Positions 1-4,838 of a stretch of 5,123 nt of DNA are shown one piece after another; the first letter of the stretch is position 1, and each line of letters opens with the position of its first letter. A program made the position numbers and the translations under genes. A model generated the notes under the pieces. That model searched no databases. It worked only from the letters and a program-made list of their open reading frames with translations, and was not told the origin of the DNA. Source of the stretch: Candidatus Methanofastidiosia archaeon (GTDB lineage Archaea; Methanobacteriota_B; Thermococci; Methanofastidiosales; NM3). Location of the stretch: the NCBI GenBank assembly GCA_020854925.1, contig JAHKLV010000197.1, positions 1 through 5,123 on the forward strand, read 5' to 3'.

Positions 1-318
1 AGCAATCTTTGCTATGTTCGAAAGGGCAACAACGAAGAGACATGCAAGAAAGAACATGGTGGCATCAAGCCGCAGCCCGCGCCGCCAGATGAGAAAAGAA
101 AGGAACGATGAAACGGGGATAAGCACCAAGGCGGACCCAGCATAGGTAAGAACGTCCATAACGGCGAGTAGCCAGGACGGCGCGGTATCGGATAGTAAGC
201 CGAGAAGGGAAGCATCGAGACCGCCGGCACCGCCGGCATCCGCAACCCTCGCTAAGGAAAGAAAGCAGAACGCCGTACAGAATCCCGCGGCCAACGTACG
301 CCAAAACACCCTTTCCAT
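1..318 (-). CDS. PAP2-superfamily membrane phosphatase, N-terminal part (cut by window edge)
   Basis: An uninterrupted minus-strand frame runs from ATG (318-316) off the left edge, giving 106 residues with no stop. It has three hydrophobic stretches (about 8-26, 48-78 and 86-103). Residues 54-62 read MDVLTYAGS, like the 'iT.lGs' signature near the start of PAP2 phosphatases, and the last residues are SNIAKIA. In the family this segment is followed by the KxxxxxxRP motif, so Lys104 is probably the first residue of catalytic motif C1, and the RP, PSGH and SRxxxxxHxxxD motifs should lie outside the window. Family members remove phosphate from lipid phosphates or diphosphates at the membrane. The substrate here is unknown. 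A TATA-like box centred 26-27 nt upstream of the ATG supports this start and a leaderless mRNA. It is divergent from the second PAP2 gene at 401. Two tandem copies of a 9-bp unit (220-237) encode a small Gly/Ala-rich loop (28-33). The family call rests on the N-terminal pattern only. Confidence 0.68.
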   Translation of the reverse strand, partial: MERVFWRTLAAGFCTAFCFLSLARVADAGGAGGLDASLLGLLSDTAPSWLLAVMDVLTYAGSALVLIPVSSFLSFLIWRRGLRLDATMFFLACLFVVALSNIAKIA

Positions 319-340
319 ACCACTATAGCACAGAAGGGGA

Positions 341-348
341 ATATATAG
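341..348 (-). promoter_or_regulatory. TATA-like box for the leftward PAP2 gene
   Basis: On the minus strand this reads CTATATAT. Its TATATA core (347-342) is centred about 26-27 nt upstream of the A of the ATG at 318. That is the archaeal box A to transcription-start distance, so transcription would begin at or within a few bases of the start codon. No Shine-Dalgarno sequence precedes the ATG. Confidence 0.6.
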
Positions 349-370
349 ATGACGAAAGAGAAACGAACCC

Positions 371-376
371 TTAAAT
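371..376 (+). promoter_or_regulatory. TATA-like box for the rightward PAP2 gene
   Basis: The hexamer TTAAAT, within CCCTTAAATGG, is centred 27-28 nt upstream of the ATG at 401. This is slightly weaker than the opposing TATATA box but at the same spacing. With no ribosome binding site before the ATG, it supports a leaderless transcript and the choice of 401 as start. Confidence 0.5.
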
Positions 377-400
377 GGTAATATGACATAAAACTATAGT

Positions 401-1183
401 ATGGCCACATCGCTAGGGGATGCCATAAAAACGCAGTGGCGGGTCTTTCTCTCCGACCGTTGGAACATCTACATGCTCATACTGGTGCTCATGATACCCG
501 TTGTCTATGAATCGCTTCGATTCATGCCGGTGGAAGAAAGCATGACTCCGCATACCTTTTCTCCCGCACTGACCATCTGGCTTCAGGAACGCCTGGGAAC
601 GGACGGCCTCATCGCGTATGCGGCATCATACTACTATGTTATCCCGCATATCCTCCTCATGGCGGGGCTTGGGCCGCTGTTTCTTTTTGCTAAGCGACGC
701 CCCGCGTGGGTTTACCTGTCCATGGCGCTCGCCATATTCATACTCGATTCGGTCATCTATGTGCTTTATCCCGTGGCGCCCCCCGTGCGCCTTGACGACT
801 CCGGGGTGGTGCCGATACGGATAAATCTGTTCGCCTTGTCCGAGACAACGATAACGGCACACTACTCGGCGATACCATCTGGGCACATTTTCACAACGGT
901 GCTCGGATTTCTCATAGCATGGCTTGAGCGTTGGAGGCGGGTGGCGGCACTCTATGCGGCAAACACGATTATCATGACAGGGGTCATCGTATATCTGGGA
1001 GACCACTACTTCATCGATGCCGTGGCAAGCCTGGTGCTGGTGGGTGTGGTGTATGCCGGTGTGTGGGGTATCGCACGAAGGACGCCCCAGGTACAAAAAA
1101 GATACGGGGAGACGCTCAAGATGACGTCTTTTGCGCCTGACGCTCCTTACGAATCCTGCGCACCTCGTCGGCCAGAAGCTTGA
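401..1183 (+). CDS. PAP2/Aur1-like (PAP2_3 type) integral membrane phosphatase or phosphotransferase
   Basis: This 260-residue polytopic protein has about six hydrophobic segments (about 22-36, 70-97, 103-125, 163-175, 182-200 and 205-228). The catalytic signatures are visible: YPVAPPVR (123-130), as in the YPxAPP element of Aur1-like proteins; SAIPSGHIF (156-164) with catalytic His162; and GDHYFIDAVAS (200-210) with His202 and Asp206. Members of this branch hydrolyse or transfer phospho-head groups of membrane lipids; the eukaryotic relative is inositol phosphorylceramide synthase. The classic KxxxxxxRP motif is not evident, which is usual for the PAP2_3/Aur1 branch. The substrate in an archaeal ether-lipid membrane cannot be read from sequence. 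The ATG at 401 has a TATA-like box at leaderless spacing. The last 35 or so residues are hydrophilic, outside the catalytic core, and partly encoded by the 68 bp that are antisense to srp19. It is divergent from another PAP2 gene, so a shared lipid-phosphate role is plausible. Confidence 0.85.
   Translation: MATSLGDAIKTQWRVFLSDRWNIYMLILVLMIPVVYESLRFMPVEESMTPHTFSPALTIWLQERLGTDGLIAYAASYYYVIPHILLMAGLGPLFLFAKRRPAWVYLSMALAIFILDSVIYVLYPVAPPVRLDDSGVVPIRINLFALSETTITAHYSAIPSGHIFTTVLGFLIAWLERWRRVAALYAANTIIMTGVIVYLGDHYFIDAVASLVLVGVVYAGVWGIARRTPQVQKRYGETLKMTSFAPDAPYESCAPRRPEA
1095..1100 (-). terminator. Possible T-tract terminator after srp19
   Basis: The minus strand carries six consecutive T residues beginning 16 nt past the srp19 stop codon. 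Archaeal termination often uses short T-runs without a hairpin, so this could end the prs-tyrS-srp19 transcript. It lies inside the oppositely oriented PAP2 coding sequence, where it encodes a Lys-Lys pair region. A single T6 run is weak evidence. Confidence 0.35.
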
Positions 1184-1433
1184 GCGTCTTTGTCTTCGTA
1201 TGACGCTTGGCCACGACGAGCCTCCCATCGAGGGGCTCGTCGGCGGCCCGGTCCTTCGGATAGCACTTCTCCTGCTCACGCTGGCACGTGATGCCAAGGT
1301 TATGTGCCGCCTTGGAAAGCTCTTTAAGGTCGGGGTCTTGGACAGCCAGGCCACGGGGGAGCTTGCGACCCCGCGAACGGGGCCTGCGGGCATCGATATT
1401 GGCCAACCAGAGCACCATGGTATCGTCTGCCAT
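1116..1433 (-). CDS. srp19: Signal recognition particle subunit SRP19
   Basis: This 105-residue basic protein matches the SRP19 pattern. It has VLWLANID (7-14) for the usual V-I/L-W...D start, SRGRKLP (20-26) for the SxGRR-I/V-P signature, LAVQDP (29-34), EKCYP (55-59) for the EKxYP element, GRLVV (70-74), and a basic C-terminal helix. SRP19 binds the helix 6 and 8 tips of 7S RNA and prepares the RNA for SRP54 binding, so it serves co-translational targeting in the cytoplasm. The length is close to that of archaeal homologues. The ATG at 1433 is chosen because GAGGT lies 7 nt upstream; the ATG at codon 6 is an alternative and matches the usual family start MV-W. It follows tyrS by 5 nt and is presumably the last gene of the operon. 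Its final 22 codons and stop overlap the end of the convergent PAP2 gene. Confidence 0.92.
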   Translation of the reverse strand: MADDTMVLWLANIDARRPRSRGRKLPRGLAVQDPDLKELSKAAHNLGITCQREQEKCYPKDRAADEPLDGRLVVAKRHTKTKTLKLLADEVRRIRKERQAQKTSS

Positions 1434-1438
1434 AAGAG

Positions 1439-2545
1439 TTACCTCGTCACCTTTATTTCCCTTAGCTCTTCGAGCATGGCAGCGTGCCTCGGCTGTGCGA
1501 ACAGGTCACGTGCGGGCTCAAGAAGCTGTGTAAGCGCCTCAGCCACGGCCTTCTTGAGGTCCATGGGATGGAGCTCTCCAGCCGCAAAGGCGGTCTGTAG
1601 GCTTTCAAACGTGGGATAGACGACATCGCCGCCGAACTTTGCGGGACGCGATACCTCAAGGGCAAAGCCCTCATTCCTAAAGAGGAGCGACTGTGCCCAG
1701 TCGAGCACCGGATTGAAGTCTATGTTTCCCGCGGGGCAGAACGCCAGGCGCAACTTCTCACGGATCTCCTCCGGAGAATCATGTATGAACACTGCTGACT
1801 TGGGAATGGATTTGCTCATCTTCATTTGGGAAAGAAGCTCACGCATCTGGGATTTTTCTACCGGCCACACCGGCGGCTGGTTCAGGCCAAGAAGCAGTTT
1901 GTGGTGGACGGCCACGGGCTTGTCCCGGCCGATCTTTGGCGCCACCTCGCGCGCTATGACGTGCGCCTTGCGCTGGTCGATGCCGGAATGGACGAGGGTA
2001 AGGTCCTGTGAGAAGATATCTGCCACCTGCATGGGGGGGTAAATAAGCTGGGCGAAGTTCACGTCCTCCTGCTGCTGGCGCCCCATGATGGTTATCGACT
2101 TCCGGACGCGGGCAAGGGTGAGATTCTTGGACACGTTGATAACGGTGGCCCAGTAGTCGGGGTCGTCGGCGTACAGCTCGGACCCAAGGATATAGCGAAC
2201 CTTGTCGGGGTCGCCGCCCATTATCTTGACAGAGACGGCCATTCCTTCCTTGAAGTAGCCCACTGCCACCTTCCGGATGGTATCCATGTCCCCTCCAAGC
2301 TTGTTGTTAATCCAGGCGTGCCAGTCTGCAAGGAAGATGCGGCACGTGATGCCAGCCTTCTGGAAGTCCGCAATCTTGGCGCCGGCCATGAGGCCTGTTC
2401 CAAGGTGTATGAGACCCGATATCTCGAATCCGATGTAATGGTCGATGGCCCGTCCCTCGTCAAAAAGCACCCGAAGGTCCTCTTCGGTCAAAACTTCCTC
2501 CGTGGGGGACCGTACAACGTATGCCAGTTTCTCTGCTGTGTCCAT
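1439..2545 (-). CDS. tyrS: Tyrosyl-tRNA synthetase, archaeal/eukaryotic type
   Basis: This class I aminoacyl-tRNA synthetase of 368 residues charges tRNA-Tyr with tyrosine. The Rossmann-fold HIGH motif appears as HLGT (47-50) within GFEISGLIHLG, and the KMSKS loop is intact (242-246). Residues aligning with the tyrosine pocket of the Methanocaldococcus enzyme are present: Tyr37, Tyr169, Gln173 and Asp176, the last three within YPPMQVAD, followed by GIDQRKAH (188-195). The C-terminal part has the KFGGD element and HPMDLKKAVAEAL, typical of the archaeal/eukaryotic TyrRS anticodon-binding end. It is longer than the roughly 306-residue Methanocaldococcus form because of an expanded region before KMSKS (about 204-240), as in longer archaeal TyrRS proteins. 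The archaeal type reads the C1-G72 pair of tRNA-Tyr rather than the bacterial G1-C72. The ATG is one base after the prs stop codon, with only a weak ribosome site, so translational coupling is likely. Confidence 0.95.
   Translation of the reverse strand: MDTAEKLAYVVRSPTEEVLTEEDLRVLFDEGRAIDHYIGFEISGLIHLGTGLMAGAKIADFQKAGITCRIFLADWHAWINNKLGGDMDTIRKVAVGYFKEGMAVSVKIMGGDPDKVRYILGSELYADDPDYWATVINVSKNLTLARVRKSITIMGRQQQEDVNFAQLIYPPMQVADIFSQDLTLVHSGIDQRKAHVIAREVAPKIGRDKPVAVHHKLLLGLNQPPVWPVEKSQMRELLSQMKMSKSIPKSAVFIHDSPEEIREKLRLAFCPAGNIDFNPVLDWAQSLLFRNEGFALEVSRPAKFGGDVVYPTFESLQTAFAAGELHPMDLKKAVAEALTQLLEPARDLFAQPRHAAMLEELREIKVTR
1441..1445 (-). promoter_or_regulatory. Ribosome binding site of srp19
   Basis: GAGGT on the minus strand, 7 nt before the ATG at 1433, overlaps the last codons and stop of tyrS. 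It is the clearest Shine-Dalgarno sequence in the window. It contrasts with the leaderless-type starts of promoter-proximal genes and fits an operon-internal gene. Confidence 0.6.
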
Positions 2546-2546
2546 G

Positions 2547-3437
2547 CTACCACTTCTTTATAGCCCGCGCAATGGTGCCCTCGATGCATATCTTCGAAAA
2601 GGGATTGTTGATGGTGTTCGATGTCACAATGGATATATTGTACTTCGCCAGTCGTTCGATAGCATTTGATGAAAAGATGCCGTGCACGGCTATGACATGT
2701 ATGGAACCTGGATTGTACGCTTTTATAATCTTTACGGCATTCTCTATGGTGCGCCCGGTGGAGATGATGTCGTCGATGACTAGGACGTCCCTGCCGGTGA
2801 GTGACGGAAGCTCGCCCGTCGTGCGTACCTCGCCCGTGTAGACATCACGCTTCTTGTCAAAAAATACGTAGTCTGTCTCGAGGCGTGTGGCAATGGCATC
2901 GGCCCACTTCTCGCTCTCGTTGTCGGGGCCGATGACAAAGGGATCGTCGAGGGCAAGGTTTTGCACGTGCGCAGCTATGGCGTCCATGACGCTCAAATTG
3001 ACGACACGCATCCGCTTTTCCCGGTCCATGATGTCGGAGAGGCGGGGGATATGCGCCATGAGCGTGTAGAGGCGGGAAATACCCGCTTCTGAAAGCAGCT
3101 CAAGAACGTACTTGAGCGAAAACGGCTCACCGTGGCGAAACGACTTGTCCTGCCTGCCGTAGGGGAGATACGGGATGATGGCATCGATGCGGGACACATC
3201 CATGTCGACAAGGGACTTTGCCGCAAAGTAGTATTCCATGAGGTACCGGTTGGGATTGAAGTTCGAATACTCGAGCTGATTGAAAAGGTAGGCTACATCG
3301 ACCCCTTCGATGGACGATATGCGCGGACACGCCTCGCCGTCGGGAAAAACACGCATTTCTATGGGGATATGCTGCACTTCGAGATCTTTGGAAAGTTTTT
3401 CCAGCAATTCCGTATCGGGACCCACTATTGCTCTCAT
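2547..3437 (-). CDS. prs: Ribose-phosphate pyrophosphokinase (PRPP synthetase), divergent archaeal form
   Basis: This 296-residue enzyme makes phosphoribosyl pyrophosphate from ribose 5-phosphate and ATP, for nucleotide, His and Trp synthesis. Visible motifs are FPDGE (31-35), the ATP-binding segment PYLPYGRQDKSF with GEPFS (89-107), the flexible-loop pair Lys196-Arg197 in DKKRD, and the PRPP/ribose-phosphate loop DDIISTGRTI (222-231). Two normally conserved elements are altered. The usual D-x-H in the catalytic strand reads M-A-H (127-129), keeping only the His. The usual PDxGxxxxA reads PDNESEKWA (171-179), without the glycine. The fold and binding loops are convincing, but the protein belongs to a divergent branch. 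A GTG lies directly before the ATG; I prefer the ATG at 3437 because the TATA-like box is 25-26 nt upstream of it. It heads the prs-tyrS-srp19 cluster. Confidence 0.88.
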   Translation of the reverse strand: MRAIVGPDTELLEKLSKDLEVQHIPIEMRVFPDGEACPRISSIEGVDVAYLFNQLEYSNFNPNRYLMEYYFAAKSLVDMDVSRIDAIIPYLPYGRQDKSFRHGEPFSLKYVLELLSEAGISRLYTLMAHIPRLSDIMDREKRMRVVNLSVMDAIAAHVQNLALDDPFVIGPDNESEKWADAIATRLETDYVFFDKKRDVYTGEVRTTGELPSLTGRDVLVIDDIISTGRTIENAVKIIKAYNPGSIHVIAVHGIFSSNAIERLAKYNISIVTSNTINNPFSKICIEGTIARAIKKW

Positions 3438-3456
3438 CACACCTTACAAGAGGTCC

Positions 3457-3467
3457 AAATTTAAAAA
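3457..3467 (-). promoter_or_regulatory. TATA-like box for the prs-tyrS-srp19 unit
   Basis: The minus strand reads TTTTTAAATTT. Its TTTAAA core (3465-3460) is centred 25-26 nt upstream of the ATG at 3437, placing transcription start at about the start codon. The leading T5 run, just past the pth2 stop, could also act as a terminator for the upstream exo-pth2 transcript. Confidence 0.6.
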
Positions 3468-3470
3468 CGT

Positions 3471-3481
3471 TCCTAATAGGA
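3471..3481. repeat. Short palindrome between pth2 and prs
   Basis: TCCTAATAGGA is a perfect inverted repeat of five-base arms around one central base. It sits immediately 5' of the prs TATA-like box (on the minus strand) and directly after the pth2 stop. It covers the place where the TFB recognition element would lie. It may be an operator for prs, or, with the following T5, a small terminator for pth2. An 11-bp palindrome can also occur by chance. Confidence 0.4.
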
Positions 3482-3482
3482 T

Positions 3483-3842
3483 TCAAAGGAGCTTGAGGTC
3501 GCCGGTGATGCGGTCTATCTCCTGCTCCGGGGCTGGGCCGATGCCGCACACCGTGGTGGTGCCGGGGGCGACCTCGGTGAGGCCCGCATCCTGTATCATG
3601 CAGACCGTTAGGCCGTGCGTCTTGGCTATCATGAAGTACCGTATCATGTGCGTCTTGTCATCCACGGAAAGGACCACCTTCTTCTGTCCCTCGTCCACCC
3701 AGTGTGAAAACCAGTCCTTGTTTGCCTCTTTTGCCCGCAGGGCGCAGGTGACGGCTGCGTGCGCCACCTGTACCGCCAGTTTGCCCCGGCTCAGCTTGAG
3801 GTCCCGGCGGGCGAGGATGACCATCTTGTACTCAAAGCTCAT
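3483..3842 (-). CDS. pth2: Peptidyl-tRNA hydrolase, Pth2 type
   Basis: The predicted protein is 119 residues, the normal length for archaeal Pth2. It releases peptides from prematurely dropped peptidyl-tRNA so the tRNA can be reused. Signatures are LSRGKLAVQVAHAAV (17-31), with the conserved Lys21, Gln25 and His28; VCMIQDAGLTEVAPGT (80-95), where the family usually has DAGRTE-(I/V)-xPGT; CGIGP (99-103); and the C-terminal ITGDLKLL. The Arg normally found in DAGRT is Leu88. I chose the ATG at 3842 because residues 1-7 (MSFEYKM) fit the usual short N terminus before the first strand. A longer upstream-extended frame would add 28 residues read through the exonuclease gene. The start lies inside the exonuclease gene (11-nt overlap) with GGTGAG just upstream (3852-3847), so the two proteins are likely translationally coupled and made together. 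Confidence 0.94.
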   Translation of the reverse strand: MSFEYKMVILARRDLKLSRGKLAVQVAHAAVTCALRAKEANKDWFSHWVDEGQKKVVLSVDDKTHMIRYFMIAKTHGLTVCMIQDAGLTEVAPGTTTVCGIGPAPEQEIDRITGDLKLL

Positions 3843-4800
3843 GGTGCTCACCGAGATACAGATACTTGTTAAGTTTGCGTGAGTACCCGCTCCATACGGT
3901 GCTTCGGGCGACGTCAAGCTCTTCACGGACCTTGAGGAACTCGGCGGTCTGTGAGTCGCACAGGTCTGCGTGATAGAGGGCGCAGGCCTCTAGGATCATG
4001 GGCTCTGTAGGGGACCCCCACTCCTTTTTTCCATGATGTGAAAGAATCATATGCAAAAGGCGTCGCTCGAGGTCCTCGGGAAACCCGCGGCAGGTCCGTA
4101 TCCGGTCCCGAACCATCTCGAATCCGATGACGATATGGTCAAAAAGCCCCCCTTCGGGGGTGAGGTCGATGACGACGCCAACGTCGTACGTTCGGATCTT
4201 CCCCACATCATGGAGAATGGCACCGGCAAGCAGAAGCTCGCGGTCCAGCTCTACGTGCGAACGGGCGATGGCATTGCAGACCGTCATCACACCGTACGTA
4301 TGCTCGATGAGCCCACCCAGATAGTTGTGATGGTGAGACTTCGCGCAAGGTGCAAGGAGGAACCGCTCGACAAATCCCTGGTCCTCGAAGAACTTCGCGA
4401 GAAGCATGCGCAGATGCGTGTTGGAAAAGGCCCCAACGATGCTTTGCATCTTCGCAAAGACCTTAGCGGTGTCTATGGGGGCGCTGTCGATAAAGTAGGA
4501 GATGTCGTACACCTCCTCGCGCTGAATGCCCGTTGGGGTAAAGAGCACCTGTACATGGCCATTGTAAGACGTCACATTCGCACGCAGGCGCACCACGTCA
4601 CCGATATTGAATCGTTCTGACGCATCTTCGGCGCCATCCCAGCATTTGCCCCACATTTCGCCGGTCTTGTCCTTGAATTTCACCTGCAGGTAGCGCCCTG
4701 GTTTGGACTTGAAGTCAAGGAGCTCCTTTTCCAGGACCACGAGCACGGTGTCAACAGCCATGCCGTCCTTCATGTCGGCGATGTAGAGCTTGTCCTCCAT
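3832..4800 (-). CDS. YhaM-like 3'-5' exoribonuclease (OB-fold plus HD domain)
   Basis: This 322-residue protein has the two-domain layout of Bacillus YhaM (314 residues). The N-terminal OB-fold (about 5-95) contains strand elements such as GRYLQVKFKDKTGEMWGKCWD (broken here: GRYLQVKF, then TGEMWGKCW), and the C-terminal HD metal-dependent hydrolase spans about 125-300. HD residues are NYLGGLIEHT with His167, AILHDVGK with His197-Asp198, DHIVIG with His222, LSHHGKKEWGSP with His255-His256, and HADLCD with Asp279. The LGGLxEHT and LSHHGKxExGSP strings are the YhaM hallmarks. YhaM degrades RNA or single-stranded DNA from the 3' end using divalent metal; RNA 3'-end trimming is the inferred job. 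The ATG at 4800 is preferred over an upstream GTG (4848) because a TATA-like box is centred 25-26 nt before it and the extra 16 residues are not conserved-looking. It follows tiaS by 38 nt and overlaps pth2. Confidence 0.85.
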   Translation of the reverse strand: MEDKLYIADMKDGMAVDTVLVVLEKELLDFKSKPGRYLQVKFKDKTGEMWGKCWDGAEDASERFNIGDVVRLRANVTSYNGHVQVLFTPTGIQREEVYDISYFIDSAPIDTAKVFAKMQSIVGAFSNTHLRMLLAKFFEDQGFVERFLLAPCAKSHHHNYLGGLIEHTYGVMTVCNAIARSHVELDRELLLAGAILHDVGKIRTYDVGVVIDLTPEGGLFDHIVIGFEMVRDRIRTCRGFPEDLERRLLHMILSHHGKKEWGSPTEPMILEACALYHADLCDSQTAEFLKVREELDVARSTVWSGYSRKLNKYLYLGEHHEL

Positions 4801-4822
4801 GGAACAACCTCGGCACCGGGAG

Positions 4823-4831
4823 TATAAAAAA
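4823..4831 (-). promoter_or_regulatory. TATA-like box for the exo-pth2 unit
   Basis: The minus strand reads TTTTTTATA. The TTTATA core (4828-4823) is centred 25-26 nt upstream of the ATG at 4800, the same spacing as at prs, which implies a leaderless transcript. It lies in the 38-nt gap after the tiaS stop, so the exonuclease gene can be transcribed independently of tiaS. The T6 run may double as a tiaS terminator. Confidence 0.62.
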
Positions 4832-4838
4832 GCTCGTA

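Larger units (their letters stand above)
322..400. promoter_or_regulatory. Divergent promoter region with mirrored CTATAGT elements
   Basis: The heptamer CTATAGT occurs twice in mirror orientation. It reads leftward at 328-322, three bases before the ATG at 318, and rightward at 394-400, directly before the ATG at 401. The right copy lies in the perfect 8-bp palindrome ACTATAGT (393-400). The left copy has one mismatch to that palindrome. Each copy covers roughly -1 to -10 of its inferred leaderless transcript. They could be initiator-like or proximal promoter elements, or binding sites for one regulator controlling both PAP2 genes. The repeat is seen directly. The role is inference. Confidence 0.4.

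Noticed and set aside
220..237. Two tandem copies of a 9-bp GC-rich unit
   Set aside because: It lies in frame in the partial PAP2 gene and encodes a Gly/Ala-rich loop. Two copies are too few to call a functional repeat array.
12..304. Two short minus-strand open frames near the left edge
   Set aside because: They are alternative frames of the partial PAP2 gene (1-318), whose own frame is open to the window edge, hydrophobic, and starts at a TATA-spaced ATG.
626..1393. Long minus-strand open frame (255 codons) across the PAP2 gene
   Set aside because: It is antisense to the PAP2 catalytic motifs and overlaps srp19. It is rich in Arg, Pro and His and has no family pattern, so it is a shadow of the real genes.
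1131..1619. Plus-strand open frame (162 codons) opposite srp19 and the end of tyrS
   Set aside because: The minus strand here encodes two recognisable proteins. The plus-strand frame has no recognisable domain and no promoter.
2557..2562. TATAAA on the minus strand before tyrS
   Set aside because: It is only 12-17 nt from the tyrS start codon and within the last codons of prs, too close for an archaeal promoter. tyrS is better explained as an operon-internal gene.
3310..3882. Plus-strand open frame (190 codons) opposite prs and pth2
   Set aside because: It runs through the pth2-prs promoter gap and is antisense to conserved motifs. Its composition is Ser/Arg/Cys-rich and it has no family resemblance.
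4051..4620. Plus-strand open frame (189 codons) opposite the HD exonuclease
   Set aside because: The minus strand carries the complete HD signature set, so this frame is a codon-bias shadow.
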